A DNA stretch of 64,000 nt from Symbiodinium kawagutii (GCA_009767595.1 VSDK01018431.1:1-64000), one strand, 5' to 3'; positions 22,401 to 32,043 are shown, numbered from the stretch's first letter. Numbers and translations are program-made. Notes: generated from the letters alone by a model not told the origin.

Positions 22401-23007
22401 GCTATTTGAGCTACCCTTTCTTTCTGGCCTTCTCCATCGTAAAGGTGTAGTACGGGTGGATGTTGATTTTTGTCAGTATGGTGAACCTTACAAGAAGCCG
22501 ACCTCTATTTTCTCCACCTTTGCTGCACTTCAACAGCTTGAAGCACGGTGTAATCATGTTAAACATTCTACACTGCTGCGTGGCTCAGAGAGAGTGCTCA
22601 TAGATGGAAAATGGGTGACTCAACCCAAGACCAAAGCTGCTGGAGCTTACCCTTATAAGCTTGTCGAACGCTGGGCGACCATTCTTTTGCCGGAAGTGCA
22701 AAGGGATTCTCAGTACACCGCCGCTTTAGCTGAGAAAGCAGAGCATGAGCTTCAGTGCAGCTGCCAAAAGACAAAAGTTGGAAGCAGGCCGATACTTGCC
22801 CGTACTGGAACAGACAGCCTCCTCATCAAATATGAGAGGATCCAACCAGGCGGGATTGAAGCAGTTGTCTTCGGCCAGCATTCCAATGAAGAAGCAAGAA
22901 CCCGTCGTGAGCAACAAGTCAAGGTCAGCTCCATCCACACAGACCTTGGCGGCAGACATTCGCAGACAGTTGCCACGGCACCGGGTTTTGAAGACCTTAA
23001 AGGTTAA
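19411..23007 (+). CDS. pol: RT - RNase H - cytosine-methyltransferase-like polyprotein ORF2, 1198 aa
   Basis: Reverse transcriptase: LVLDSRRVNA (motif 1), motif A Asp309 in IEADVADCF, motif B GLSMGWAWSLYF, motif C YVDN at 419-422 (the second Asp of the usual YxDD is Asn). RNase H: candidate D573 (VDCGDSSSG), E732 (NAKEAM), D759 (LTDN), D808 (NPADEDSR), the DEDD set. C-terminal domain from ~882: FLEIFAGTG (SAM-binding motif I), GTPC at 941-944 (catalytic Pro-Cys), ENP at 991-993 and QYGEPYKKP, as in C5 cytosine methyltransferases, but compact (~200 aa) and without a clear target-recognition domain. The first ~60 residues may not be translated as shown. It lies -1 relative to gag and overlaps the recombinase ORF by 263 bases. 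Confidence 0.9.
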   Translation: MEEEEEGCRKSQSWRRWKYRRGGSLGFVFAAMRGAHCSPGTNIHSERHWEKLRSHGDPFPLDPCWVESSALKKGVSFPQRGNWSASSLNSLALQDSNSNIQQFLRDRPPTHVQTQVIDRIVECLQDAEEPPEGFDGPTCLQSMTDGKCLYNEEPKNLASYEFEKVKVLKAQLKPRRLEEVLPSHARSILQRYQSLIEKSSSEVAAEEPCDITPYWDPKLQHSDKEKVRLIVALANQGLVTFRRSIKERIGLFFVKKKTPEYIRLVLDSRRVNAHHKTPPTTRLATPRSYLDIQFGCDGDKPLAYGIEADVADCFYNYYSEELASWFGLDRPGTIGFWKSSGWNGSPLYDDSTGTFYEPLDSDVVFPVFRGLSMGWAWSLYFANESVNYITAGMVERPLHEIRDKAPPPSLDDGPVTGVYVDNISIIARSKAEATEAARRVAEHFQKANIPLTWSTPEPVTCFETVGIILDFNHGTIRNKPKRLWKAFFAGRELLRRKRVPVKLVEIWLGHMTSLFMLTPAALSSFFHIYRFVQQHRHHRAVIWSSVRREIKHSLGLLWLTTSHLSFDPVLQVDCGDSSSGAFALLTTWAKKGEVAEICKFREAWRFQPLPIEVQQAAATGSRAELIKALDELGNDWTGGILHSEELQCGSKFGAGFSTEYADWLIAAMEDNNSWIRTSAVRSQLKAKPRRKLEYEAPTMVPPLPEPLCNKNRYSLLWRKRWRKTDMHINAKEAMVCVSSLRRTARVASLHRKLKVTLTDNITALTVFERGRSSSFALNRLCRNACAYQLACGLRWRLRHIETLRNPADEDSRFHQHRTNTSSQPQRKLLPVEVGRNMGKINRVRPRTEDVETGLVSQAAQICEHPSSSSSSTAEPSRGAGLFLEIFAGTGRLTAAIKNAGMATLAPIDFLNGSHHDMRRRASQLAVLAFLKAGWVRFVHLGTPCTVFSRARHFIKNHERARERERVGVELGLFSAEVIEVCNRYNIHWSLENPRSSRLFELPFLSGLLHRKGVVRVDVDFCQYGEPYKKPTSIFSTFAALQQLEARCNHVKHSTLLRGSERVLIDGKWVTQPKTKAAGAYPYKLVERWATILLPEVQRDSQYTAALAEKAEHELQCSCQKTKVGSRPILARTGTDSLLIKYERIQPGGIEAVVFGQHSNEEARTRREQQVKVSSIHTDLGGRHSQTVATAPGFEDLKG

Positions 23008-23944
23008 GGATGTCACGCTTGTCAGATATCATGAAGGAGTGTGTCGGTTTGACAATTTTTTGGGCCGCAGACGACTCAAGCCACGAAACATTTCAGATGT
23101 TGACAAGAGGATGGCAGAATATTTTGCTGATTTGTGTGATGAGGGTTCTTCATACAATGTTGCCACATACACTCTTTTTGGATATCTCATGTTGCGGGCA
23201 GATGAATCTTCACCTGACCGACTCCTCCTCCCGCAAGCACGTGCAGCGCTTAAAGGATGGGGATCCCGGTACCCGTCTGGTTCCCGGACCGGTGCCGATC
23301 CTTTGATTTGGATTCTCATTGCTCTTCACATGGCTGAGAAGACACCATTGTTGGCAGCTGCTGTTTTGTTACAGCTTGACACATATGCGAGACCCTCTGA
23401 AATCCTGAAAATGCGCAAGAGTGATGTGATCCGTCCTAGCTCACAACACTGCAAATTCTGGGGCATCATCATTGGCAATTCAGAACGAGATGAAGTAACA
23501 AAGACTGGTACACAAGACGATACAGTTTTGCTTGATTCACATGATAGGGCTTTTGCTGTACAGATTTTGGAGATGTTGTATAATCATGCAAAGTCCCCGC
23601 AGTCCAAGTTGTTTGGAAGCACCACCCTCAGAGCTTATGAGGTGGCGATGAAGCATGCATGTCAGACTGCGGGACTTGCACGGTTTAGATTTTCCCCGCA
23701 CTCTGTGCGACACTCTGGTCCTTCCATCGATTCATTGCAAAAGTCTCGTGCACCTGAACAGATCATGTCTCGGGGACGATGGCGAACCTTGAAGTCCATT
23801 CAAAGATATCAGAAGCCCGGACAAATGCTGGCTCGGATGAATTTGATACCACAACCAATCTGGGCTGAGGCTAAACTGGCTCTTCCTAAACTCTTGAAAC
23901 GGCTGAAAGGGTTCTTTCGTGCGGCTCCGCCCCATAACAAATAA
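22745..23944 (+). CDS. Tyrosine recombinase (integrase) ORF3, 399 aa
   Basis: ATG 22745 lies inside the RT ORF in the +1 frame. The phage-integrase catalytic set is visible: Arg216 in TYARPSEIL, His319-x-x-Arg322 in PHSVRHSG, Trp346 in GRWRT, and nucleophile Tyr355 in IQRYQKPG. This is the DIRS-type YARPSE...HSxRH signature. The enzyme would join the circular cDNA to the target without duplicating it. The stop lies 13 bases before repeat B1. Confidence 0.9.
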   Translation: MSFSAAAKRQKLEAGRYLPVLEQTASSSNMRGSNQAGLKQLSSASIPMKKQEPVVSNKSRSAPSTQTLAADIRRQLPRHRVLKTLKVKDVTLVRYHEGVCRFDNFLGRRRLKPRNISDVDKRMAEYFADLCDEGSSYNVATYTLFGYLMLRADESSPDRLLLPQARAALKGWGSRYPSGSRTGADPLIWILIALHMAEKTPLLAAAVLLQLDTYARPSEILKMRKSDVIRPSSQHCKFWGIIIGNSERDEVTKTGTQDDTVLLDSHDRAFAVQILEMLYNHAKSPQSKLFGSTTLRAYEVAMKHACQTAGLARFRFSPHSVRHSGPSIDSLQKSRAPEQIMSRGRWRTLKSIQRYQKPGQMLARMNLIPQPIWAEAKLALPKLLKRLKGFFRAAPPHNK

Positions 23945-23957
23945 TTTTCTTTGGGCA

Positions 23958-24177
23958 CGGGAAGCTTTCATTTTTGGGCTGCTGGATCTCTTGAATCGAC
24001 TATTTCTCTTGCTTCGGTTGGATTCATAGACGCTTCATCAACAATTCTGGCAGCTTCCTTGAGGGCATCAATGCTTGAAGTTTACCTTTTTCAGTGCAGA
24101 ACAACTGCACAACGGACACATAGCCTTTGGAGAAAAGTGCCTCATCGTTGGGCAGTGGAATGCAGGAACTTGGCAAT
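23958..24177 (+). repeat. Split direct repeat B1
   Basis: A 220-bp block from CGGGAAGCTTTCATTTTTGG to CAGGAACTTGGCAAT, repeated 310 bp downstream. It abuts A2 directly, giving the B/A junction TTGGCAATGGTTAGC expected of a circular intermediate. Confidence 0.9.
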
Positions 24178-24252
24178 GGTTAGCTTGCGTGTTTTGCAAG
24201 TTTGAAGCATGTGGATGCCCCATTGTTCTCAACCTCAAGCACTTTCAGCCTC
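24178..24252 (+). repeat. Split direct repeat A2
   Basis: 75-bp copy of A1. A 15-bp unique spacer (CACACCCGGCCCACC) follows before B2. Confidence 0.9.
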
Positions 24253-24267
24253 CACACCCGGCCCACC

Positions 24268-24487
24268 CGGGAAGCTTTCATTTTTGGGCTGCTGGATCTC
24301 TTGAATCGACTATTTCTCTTGCTTCGGTTGGATTCATAGACGCTTCATCAACAATTCTGGCAGCTTCCTTGAGGGCATCAATGCTTGAAGTTTACCTTTT
24401 TCAGTGCAGAACAACTGCACAACGGACACATAGCCTTTGGAGAAAAGTGCCTCATCGTTGGGCAGTGGAATGCAGGAACTTGGCAAT
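24268..24487 (+). repeat. Split direct repeat B2 (right terminus)
   Basis: 220-bp copy of B1, ending ...GGAACTTGGCAAT against ATATATATATATG of the host tract. Confidence 0.9.
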
Positions 24488-24764
24488 ATATATATATGTT
24501 TTTTGTTATTTATTGATGTATTTATTTATTGATTGATTCATCTATTTATTCGTGTATTCATTTGTTTAGTTTTTAATATATTCATTATTTTGTTTATTTA
24601 TTTGATTATTCATTTATTTATCTATGCATTCATTCATTCAGTTATTTATTCAGGTATTCGTTTATCTACTAGTTTACTTATTTATATGTTGATTGAATTT
24701 ATGTATTGACTTAATTCAGATATTGCATATTTTTGTATCTCCATGTAAAGAACGATTGTAGCAG
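24488..24764. other. Intron part right of the retrotransposon
   Basis: TA dinucleotides followed by TTTATT and TTCATTCA words. No gene seen. Confidence 0.5.
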
Positions 24765-24849
24765 AGTGGACCTTTGCACCTCAGCAACTCTACAAAGGTT
24801 TGCACGTTGAAGCGGTGCTGTTGGATGCCGGGCAGACCTTGAAGGCGTG
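24765..24849 (+). CDS. Exon of the split gene
   Basis: After TAGCAG and before GTAGCGG. Completing a codon with G from the exon at 16878, it reads EWTFAPQQLYKGLHVEAVLL then DAGQTLKA, leaving TG. Reading on without splicing meets TAG at 24851-24853 and then RPLEQLMLEL in the same frame. Splicing at the GTAGC donor avoids the stop and joins in frame to 25395. Confidence 0.5.
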
Positions 24850-25394
24850 GTAGCGGCCGCTGGAGCAACTCATGCTTGAGCTGGTCGATGATGGTGCTTA
24901 GTTGGCTAAGTTGATCGTGGTCGTTCCTTTTTAAGTAGCTAACTAACTATCTGACTAAGTAACCAACTCACGAATTGACTAACTAACTAGCGAACTAACT
25001 CACCAAACTAAGTAGCGAACTAAGTGGCTAGCTAAGTGACTCATCAAGGATCATAGTGATTAGTTGGTCAATCATGATCAAACACCAAGCAAGTTCATCA
25101 ATCATCATCAATTGAAGTTAATGATTCATAGTGATTTAATCATCATGTTTATGAAGTATTTCACCATTGACTTATCCAATCGCTTAACTATTCAGTAGTG
25201 TAATTGACTGGTAAATTGTGGTGCTATCTCCCAGATTACCTAATCTCAGTTCGTTCAGCCATTCGTGATGAATGAACTGGTCAATCATAGTTGATCGTGT
25301 TGCTTATTCACCATGAACCATGCAAAATCGACATGGGATTGGATCATATAAATCCCTGGTTGATCATTAGACCAGCATAGCCTGGCTAAGTCAG
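24850..25394. other. Intron with ACTAACT tetranucleotide tract
   Basis: Bases ~24930-25040 are a degenerate run of GCTAACTAACT and AAGTAGCGAACT units. The rest is AT-rich. Confidence 0.5.
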
Positions 25395-25517
25395 TGATCC
25401 ACCGGTGGTTTTCACTCCGTTGGCCCTGCGCGACTGGATCTCCCAGCTCCGCGCCATGGCGCAAGGCGACTTCGGAGCCCAGTCGGAAGGAGAGCAGCGT
25501 CGCCTCTTGCAGCGCAG
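25395..25517 (+). CDS. Exon of the split gene
   Basis: After AAGTCAG and before GTAATG. Reads DPPVVFTPLALRDWISQLRA then MAQGDFGAQSEGEQRRLLQR, leaving AG. Clear coding composition and good borders. Confidence 0.6.
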
Positions 25518-26715
25518 GTAATGAGCCGAGTAGCGAACCAGTGACTAATAGGCTGGTTAGTGGTAGTTAATAGTGGTAGTCAACCAACCATGGTAAAGTG
25601 AGTGGTAGTTAATAGTGGTAGTTAACAATGGTTGGTAATTACCTGGTTAGTGGTTGTGATTAGTTGTTAATCACTGCCAACCACTACCAGTGATGGTTAA
25701 GCATGGTTGATAGTGGTAGTTGATAGTGGTAGTTGATAGTGGTTGATAATTTATAAAGTGATTGATGATGGTAAATAATAGTTAGTAATGGTTAATAGTG
25801 GTTAGCATGCCAGTGATTGGCATCAATATCATCACCCGGCAATGAATCAATCACTGGTTCATTCATAGTGATGAATGAGTGGTACTTCTATATTCATTGA
25901 TGGTGATGAACCGTTGCCAGTACATTGTGAATGTTGGTTGGAATGAAGGATAGAGGTCAATGACAAAAAAATAAACCACAAACTGATGATAAGTGATGAA
26001 TCAGTTCTTCAAGTTAGTTTCTTATTCAGTCGAGAACGGATCCTAGAAATGGTTTGCTAATGTTTACTACAATAGTTATATTTGTAAGTAGGAATTTCCT
26101 TTATAGCATTCATTTGGTTTCTAAAGCATGGGCAAGCAACTACAAAAGCCGAGATGAGGTCCACTTCAGTAGCAACTATAGAAACCTTGTCCATGTCGCG
26201 AAGAAGTGGTTAGGCTCTTGAAATGCCAATCCCAAAGGGGTACTCCCCTTTCCGCAGACATTTCCAATCATGTGTAGATTCCCTATGAAAAGTCACTAGT
26301 TTCGATCCCAACATGGACAGCGCCAAGCAGCTTTTATCATCATGTACCCACGCTTAATCACTACATCATATCACATCTATATATGATCATGGCTGGTTCC
26401 TTGTACCATAGAAAAACCATGAATTGACCAGCAATTTTCCATTGACTAGCCACTAGCAGTGATCAGCCACCAAGCACTCATCAAGTAGCTAACCATTTAC
26501 CATCACTCGACCTCAATTGACGATTTATGAACTAACTATCCTTATATTTCACCATTAGCTATCCACTCTATAACCATCAACCAACCATAGTCAACCATCC
26601 TGAACCACCATGAACCATTCTCTAAGCAAGTATCTAATTAGTCAACCACTAAATGCTACTATCAACCGCTAGCTAAGCATCACAAGGCATCAGCATATCA
26701 CTCACCACTTCTCAG
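25518..26715. other. Intron rich in TGGTAGTTAATAG repeats
   Basis: Bases 25540-25820 repeat TAGTGGTAGTTAATAGTGG words; the last 250 bases repeat AACCATC and ACTAGC words. No gene seen. Confidence 0.5.
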
Positions 26716-26776
26716 CAGCCATGATGAGCCTCGCCGCCTGAGCCGGCGCCATGTCGTCGGCGAAGCGTCGTCCTCA
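26716..26776 (+). CDS. Exon of the split gene
   Basis: After TCTCAG and before GTGAGC. With AG from the previous exon it reads SSHDEPRRLSRRHVVGEASS and ends in phase 0. Confidence 0.5.
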
Positions 26777-28160
26777 GTGAGCTTGGGAAAAAATGGACTC
26801 AACGAAGTATCAGACTTAAACAGAGGACACTAACAGATATTCACTTTGAATATATCTGATTTAACAGACAAATTAGTGATATTCATAGATTTAACAGATA
26901 TTCACTTTAAACCAGATAAGTGAAAGGTTTAAGAATGGTTGATGTGGGATGGCTGAAGTTTGGAATGGTGAATAGTTGGTGAATCGGCAATGATAGCCGG
27001 TGATTGGTTGTAATTTCACTGGTACGAGGTCGAACGATCTAGTGATTGTGGTCAACCTAGCGGCCATTGGTCATGACATTGTTGTCCGTCATGCGACGTT
27101 TACGACAATGGTACCATCATTCAAAAGTAGTATTACACGCGGTGCAGATGCTTGATTTGTGCTTGATCATTTGTGATGGTCCATAATGATTCATGATGGT
27201 TGACATTCAATGGTCAATAGTTTGATACGGATGGCCAATGTTTTGTTGCAATGATGAGCAAAGTTGTCCAAAAGAATGGTTCCGAACCAGCCAAGCCAAA
27301 GCCAGCAATCCCAAGAACCAAGCAAAAACTTAACCTCAACAAAAGCCGAAAACTGTAAAGACATCTTGCGTTTGACAGCCAACTGGCTTGGTGACAACGA
27401 GTTATTTTCCCATGGCCGTGTCTTTGTCACGCTGAGGCTTTACCGCATCCCATGGTGTGCTGTGAAGGTGCTGGGTTTGGGGCTTGATCACTGTTAGATG
27501 TTTGCCATGATGTTCAGCCAGTATTGAGGTGAATAACAACTCTTATGCTTAAGGGTTCAGTAATGATGCGTCATGATCAATAAAGGCTCATCATGGTCAG
27601 ACACATCTTGGGACGAATCATCAACCAATGAATGTGAGACACCACTTACCTGCCAATGGTGCCAACGTAAGTTGAATCAATGGCCCGTATATCGATGGTT
27701 TATACCAAAGGTCAAGAGCATTTTATAGCAACAGCATTTTCACGGCCGCACCGACGGTTTTGTACTTATACCAAGTGGCAGGGTGAGATCATGTTTTACT
27801 GCAAGACATCAGGGATATACCCTCGATTGATAACATCATGGTACATATACGCCGTACTTGGTGCAAACGTTGCAATCTACAAAATAAAAGATGTTCATAC
27901 ACACATATAGATATATTATATATATATATGTATGTATATTTATAGCAACACCAACACGACATGGTTTTTCAGTGGTTGAAGTTGGTGTACCATTACGATG
28001 CCAATGATACCTTTGCTTACACCATGCCTATTAGATCACCCAACGGTTCAAACAAATCAATCTTGGTATATCAAACATCACATCAAAATACACCAATGTT
28101 TCCACCATTAAGAACCAATGGTTGTTTCATTTGCGTATGATGCCGCCGTTGTTCCGCCAG
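26777..28160. other. Intron
   Basis: Contains a local repeat of TTTAACAGATATTCACTTT (near 26830 and 26890) and short ORFs without recognisable content. Confidence 0.45.
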
Positions 28161-28272
28161 ATTGGACCTTTCAACTGGTACTGCGTGGTCGATCACCCGG
28201 AGCGCTGTGGGTGGAAAGGGCTGGAGCAGGGGTTCCTGATGGTTAATGATGATGGGTGCTCCATTCTCGCAG
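28161..28272 (+). CDS. Exon of the split gene
   Basis: After TCCGCCAG and before GTTTTTAG. Phase 0: IGPFNWYCVVDHPERCGWKG, LEQGFLMVNDDGCSILA, leaving G. Cysteine- and Trp-rich. A shorter alternative ends before GTTAATGATGATGG at 28242; only the longer one keeps the downstream frame. Confidence 0.55.
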
Positions 28273-28833
28273 GTTTTTAGCTTCACATCGTTGCCTTTTT
28301 ACCATATCTTCAGATGAAGCTGTGAAATTTTAGATCAGGTGTTAATGTTCACCACCATCATAGTGTGATCAGATTGTGGTTGACATAGATGTTTGAGGTT
28401 TTCTACCAAGCTGATTAGCCTCTAGTAAACTAACCTGGAAGTCAAGCATAGCAATCTTGAATGGGCGAACAATTTGTGAATCATCTAAATTTCTGGATTT
28501 TCCACGCAACCAGATTAGTTTACCAAGTTGATGATTGATTTTGACCGGACGAACGATGATATCAACTGTTAAGTGCCCTTTGGCGGCCTTCTTTGGGATG
28601 CCGACGAGCAATGAATCTCTCGAGTCACTATGAATTGCCATTAATATCCACCCCCAAGCGTCATAAGCAGTGACAACGGATTAATTTACAGCTATCAAAC
28701 ACCATCAACCAGTATCATCATGTGTTATCGAACGTTAGCCATCAATGAACCATCATGAATCCGATTCAGTGGTGAGTGATCACCATGGTCGGTGAGTCCC
28801 AGATGAAGCATCACCAATCAGTTGCCACGGCAG

Positions 28834-28883
28834 GACGGAAAGCGGAAAGGAGATGTGCCAGAGGTCACTTGCGAGGGCGGCGG
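28834..28883 (+). CDS. Exon candidate of the split gene
   Basis: After ACGGCAG and before GTGAAGC. In the chained frame it reads GRKAERRCARGHLRGRR, a basic segment. A different frame (DGKRKGDVPEVTCEGG) fits the shorter upstream exon. Confidence 0.4.
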
Positions 28884-28970
28884 GTGAAGCAAATGGGGGC
28901 AATCCAATTCAGCATGACTCGTGGGTAACCGTTGTGGGTAACGATTGATAGGAATCCAAGGGTTAAATGT

Positions 28971-29071
28971 TGGTTTCTCAAATTAGGGGACCTCCAAATC
29001 GTCCAGTTTATTAACCATCCATAGTAACAAAAAACAACCGTTTTTGGGCGGTCCTTGATGTTGAGAAACCA
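28971..29071. mobile_element. Fold-back element, family B (GGTTTCTCAA ends)
   Basis: Begins TGGTTTCTCAAATTAGGGG and ends GATGTTGAGAAACCA, 101 bp, inverted termini, no coding capacity. Relatives lie at 47383, 57769 and 59003. A 90-aa minus-strand ORF at 28369-28641, just upstream, looks fortuitous. Confidence 0.6.
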
Positions 29072-29371
29072 CCTTAAATCTTCCATAAACCATGATTTGA
29101 ATGATGAAACTTTGAAAATATGATCGGACAAAAATCATGATGGTGACCATCATGATCATTTGTCCGATTAAATAAATAGTAATGAACTTGTGACCATGAT
29201 TTACTGCTACATGTGACACAAAGCTTGTTTAAATAATCCTGGGATGTAAAAACATGTGTCACATGTATTCATACCTAGTAAACTGAGATACATACCTATC
29301 ATATCACTGCTACTTGTGACCATGGTCACAAGGTTTGTGTGAAAACCATCCTGGGAGCACTGCATCGTCAG

Positions 29372-29412
29372 GAGCTGCTGGAAGACAAAGAGGCGCAGAG
29401 CACTCGCGCGCC
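29372..29412 (+). CDS. Exon candidate of the split gene
   Basis: After CATCGTCAG and before GTAGCTGG. Phase 0: ELLEDKEAQSTRA, leaving CC. An alternative acceptor at 29358 gives TASSGAAGRQRGAEHSRAVA in another frame. Confidence 0.4.
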
Positions 29413-30722
29413 GTAGCTGGGGGAAGGGTGGTGAAGAAGCTGGTTGGTGAGCTGGTTGATGGTGGGTGAAGGGGGATATAATGGCGGTTGAATGGGGATA
29501 GAATGGTGGTTTAGTGGTGGTCAATGGTGGTCTAGTGGTGGTTAATAATGGCTTAGTGGTGGTTAATGCATCATAATCAGAGATAATCAGCAATAGTAGT
29601 AAATAGGCGGGTGATTTTGATGGTTAAATGGTGAATCTGATGGTTCAATGGTGGTTCAGAAGCCGGTTTATGGTGATTTGATGGTGGTTTAGCGGCGGTT
29701 AATGCATCATAAGTAGTTATGAATTATGGTTTTTGAGTCATCACGAGCCAAACCATGGGTGATTTGGGGTTCGTAATCAGTGACAATTCATCACCAACCG
29801 GTAGGTTGCCAGCAAGCCCCAATGGTATGTGAGCGGTTTGGTTCACCATCCCTTGTAAGGCATGGGGTCATAGCAGCTGCTGCTGAAGCATGGTGAACAA
29901 ATGGTGATTGATAGGTTTGCTTTATCAGCAAGAATGGTTCATCAGGCTGGTTGATTCTCTCATCAATGAGGGATCATGGCTAGTCATTAACCACGTCGGA
30001 AATCATTATGGCCGGTACTCGGTGGTTCATCAAGGCCAATAGAAAGGGATTTCTTCGCATGAACGGTGGCTCGGGGTCTTCCTATCAAACATTACCCAAG
30101 CTGGGAAAGTGAAGATCCCACATGTGTCATAGGCCCTTGGATGACAACTTGCGTGGGTATGACTACAGAAACAGATCTCCTTCTGTTGCTGTTTTTACGG
30201 CGATTGGATACCCCTGCAAATTCCCTGTACTCGTACCAGGTAACCCAGGGGCCCTCATTTTACACTATTAAAAACAGGGGTCACACCCCGACCACACCAA
30301 TCTAAAGGGGTATAGGATTCATACCGGAAACTGACACTGAATAGCCAGGACACAACAAGTGCAGGCATCATGATGCAACATCACCATCAACCATCACTCG
30401 CCATAGATCGTTCGCAATCATCTTTGATCAACAGTTGAGAACCAGTATCCGCAGTACCTGATATACAATTATATTAGTAACCATCATTACCTCATCAACC
30501 CTCATCTCTTTGCTTTTGATCGCATTGAACCTTGTCATGAACCGGTACTGACCTAATACAAATGAAAGAACTGTGAATTAATGAGTGAGTTAATCACCAT
30601 GATTTAAATATCATGAACCATTACTGACCCAACAACCCTCAAAGAACCTTGGAAATACTCCTTATCTGATCTTATGAACCATGGTTGATATCTACGACCG
30701 CCACTTCCCATGATTTTCCGAG
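29413..30722. other. Intron
   Basis: The first 330 bases are TGGTTTAGTGGTGGTTAATG repeats; the end is AT-rich with CCATGATT words. No gene seen. Confidence 0.4.
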
Positions 30723-30800
30723 TGCTGCGAACGGCCGCCAGGCGTCTTCAATGTGCACGAGCCCAGCGACAGGGCATGGTCTACCCATGTCTACCCCGCA
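30723..30800 (+). CDS. Exon candidate of the split gene
   Basis: After TTTTCCGAG and before GTAACC. In the chained frame it reads AANGRQASSMCTSPATGHGL then PMSTP, leaving CA. A competing frame over the same bases (CCERPPGVFNVHEPSDRAWS and onward) is also protein-like and ends at TAG 30843-30845, which would instead make this a terminal exon. Confidence 0.4.
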
Positions 30801-31021
30801 GTAACCAACGGGGTGCAACGTGGTGTGACCGGCGAGAGCTCCTAGTAGCGACCAGAATGATTGTGAAAAACTGTAAGGATTCAACTGTTCACTAAGAATA
30901 TGTAACCATGATGTAACTCATCATTCGCGATTGACCATGTCAATCATCAACCAGGACCAAGCATCAATCCATCAGCATTGACCACCCTGAAGCATCAACA
31001 GGTCAACCACCAGCTGCTCAG

Positions 31022-31088
31022 GTGCAACTGGCTCTCCTTTGCCGGTGCCCTTATTGGCATAGCCACTGGGACCTACCACGGGTGGCTG
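31022..31088 (+). CDS. Exon of the split gene, membrane segment
   Basis: After TGCTCAG and before GTGGCGGG. Reads CNWLSFAGALIGIATGTYHG then WL, a likely transmembrane helix. The open frame continues to TAA 31115-31117, so the donor is inferred from joining to 31699. Confidence 0.5.
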
Positions 31089-31698
31089 GTGGCGGGACTG
31101 ATGAAACCGCTGCGTTAACGATATCATGGCAGAGATCTTCGGCGACCAATGCTGAGCTGTTGGGATTACTACAGAGATTTTGGTTTGGTATGGAACCCAT
31201 CAATCCATCCTTCTATTTGACGTGTATGTTAATGATCGAACATTGGCAACGCATGGGAAAACTCACTTTGCAGGTTGTTGTGTTCCAAAATGATGTTACT
31301 TTTTTCCAACAATGAAAATGGCGATGCTTTGATCATATCCAACTTCTCTAATCATTCCATCACAATGTGATTGTCAACAATTGTAGTTCAACCATTGTGA
31401 GACCGTTGAACCCACAACAAGACCGAATTCATCGTCGAGAACACCTGAAACCATCCGGAAACAATCATGTGCTGCTGGGGGCGGGCAGTTGGCGAGGCGA
31501 AAACACCCATGGACAGCTGATCTATTCAGCAAGGTCGCCGGCGATTTTTTTGGAGAGTCCAACCCTTCTCAACTGGCCATTAATAGCATTTAATAGCTAT
31601 GAATGGCCACTCATAGCCATTGACAGCCATTTATGGCTAATGATAGCCTGCAATGGCCACCATTGGCCACTGAGCTGGCCATTATTGGCTCCATTCAG
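31089..31698. other. Intron with AATGGCCA/TAGCCATT words
   Basis: Bases 31570-31690 are built from alternating TGGCCA, ATAGCCATT and TTATGGCTAA words, giving many small inverted repeats. A 111-aa ORF over it is repeat-driven. Confidence 0.4.
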
Positions 31699-31767
31699 CT
31701 GATGGGAATACAGTTCTTCGAATGGCATTCGCCTGGCATCAACCCGCACCCATTCAACATCACTTCG
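31699..31767 (+). CDS. Exon of the split gene
   Basis: After CATTCAG and before GTGTCAG, exactly 23 codons: LMGIQFFEWHSPGINPHPFN then ITS. Phase 0 at both ends. Confidence 0.5.
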
Positions 31768-31988
31768 GTGTCAGAGTTTCCATGCCACAGTCCTTAAGAC
31801 TGACATCATATCATCGAGCTTGGTCAGAAGAGAAAGTTGATTGCTTTAACTAGTTCATTTCCTTCAGAACTCAATACCCTCGATATTTTGTTGAATGAGT
31901 AATAATGAATCAGTTCATTTCATTAAGAACTCGATCTTGATATACTGAATATACTTTAAATGAACAATCCACAGACATACCCCTGCAG

Positions 31989-32043
31989 CATTCATCTCAC
32001 GCCCAGGCCATTCTCTTGGGTCTCATGGCTTTCTGGGTCCAAC
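31989..32043 (+). CDS. Exon of the split gene
   Basis: After CCTGCAG and before a strong GTGAGG donor. Phase 0: HSSHAQAILLGLMAFWVQ, leaving C. The frame remains open without splicing to TAA 32180-32182, so retention is possible. Confidence 0.5.

Larger units (their letters stand above)
17801..24487 (+). mobile_element. Complete PAT/Ngaro-like (DIRS-order) tyrosine-recombinase retrotransposon
   Basis: About 6.69 kb with split direct repeats in the order A1 - ORFs - B1 - A2 - B2, the hallmark of PAT and Ngaro elements. It encodes a small membrane-protein ORF, a gag-like ORF, an RT/RNase H/methyltransferase ORF and a tyrosine recombinase ORF. The repeat pairs look identical by eye and all four frames are intact, which suggests a recent insertion. 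It lies in a TA-rich tract without target-site duplication, as expected for integration of a circular DNA by a tyrosine recombinase. A methyltransferase domain after RNase H places it nearer PAT/DIRS than Ngaro. It interrupts an intron of the surrounding split gene in the same orientation. Confidence 0.9.

Noticed and set aside
24075..24536. 153-aa ORF across B1-A2-B2
   Set aside because: It starts at TTG and simply reads through the element's terminal repeats.
28369..28641. 90-aa minus-strand ORF as a gene
   Set aside because: No motif recognised, and it lies in an intron of the plus-strand chain; chance is likely.
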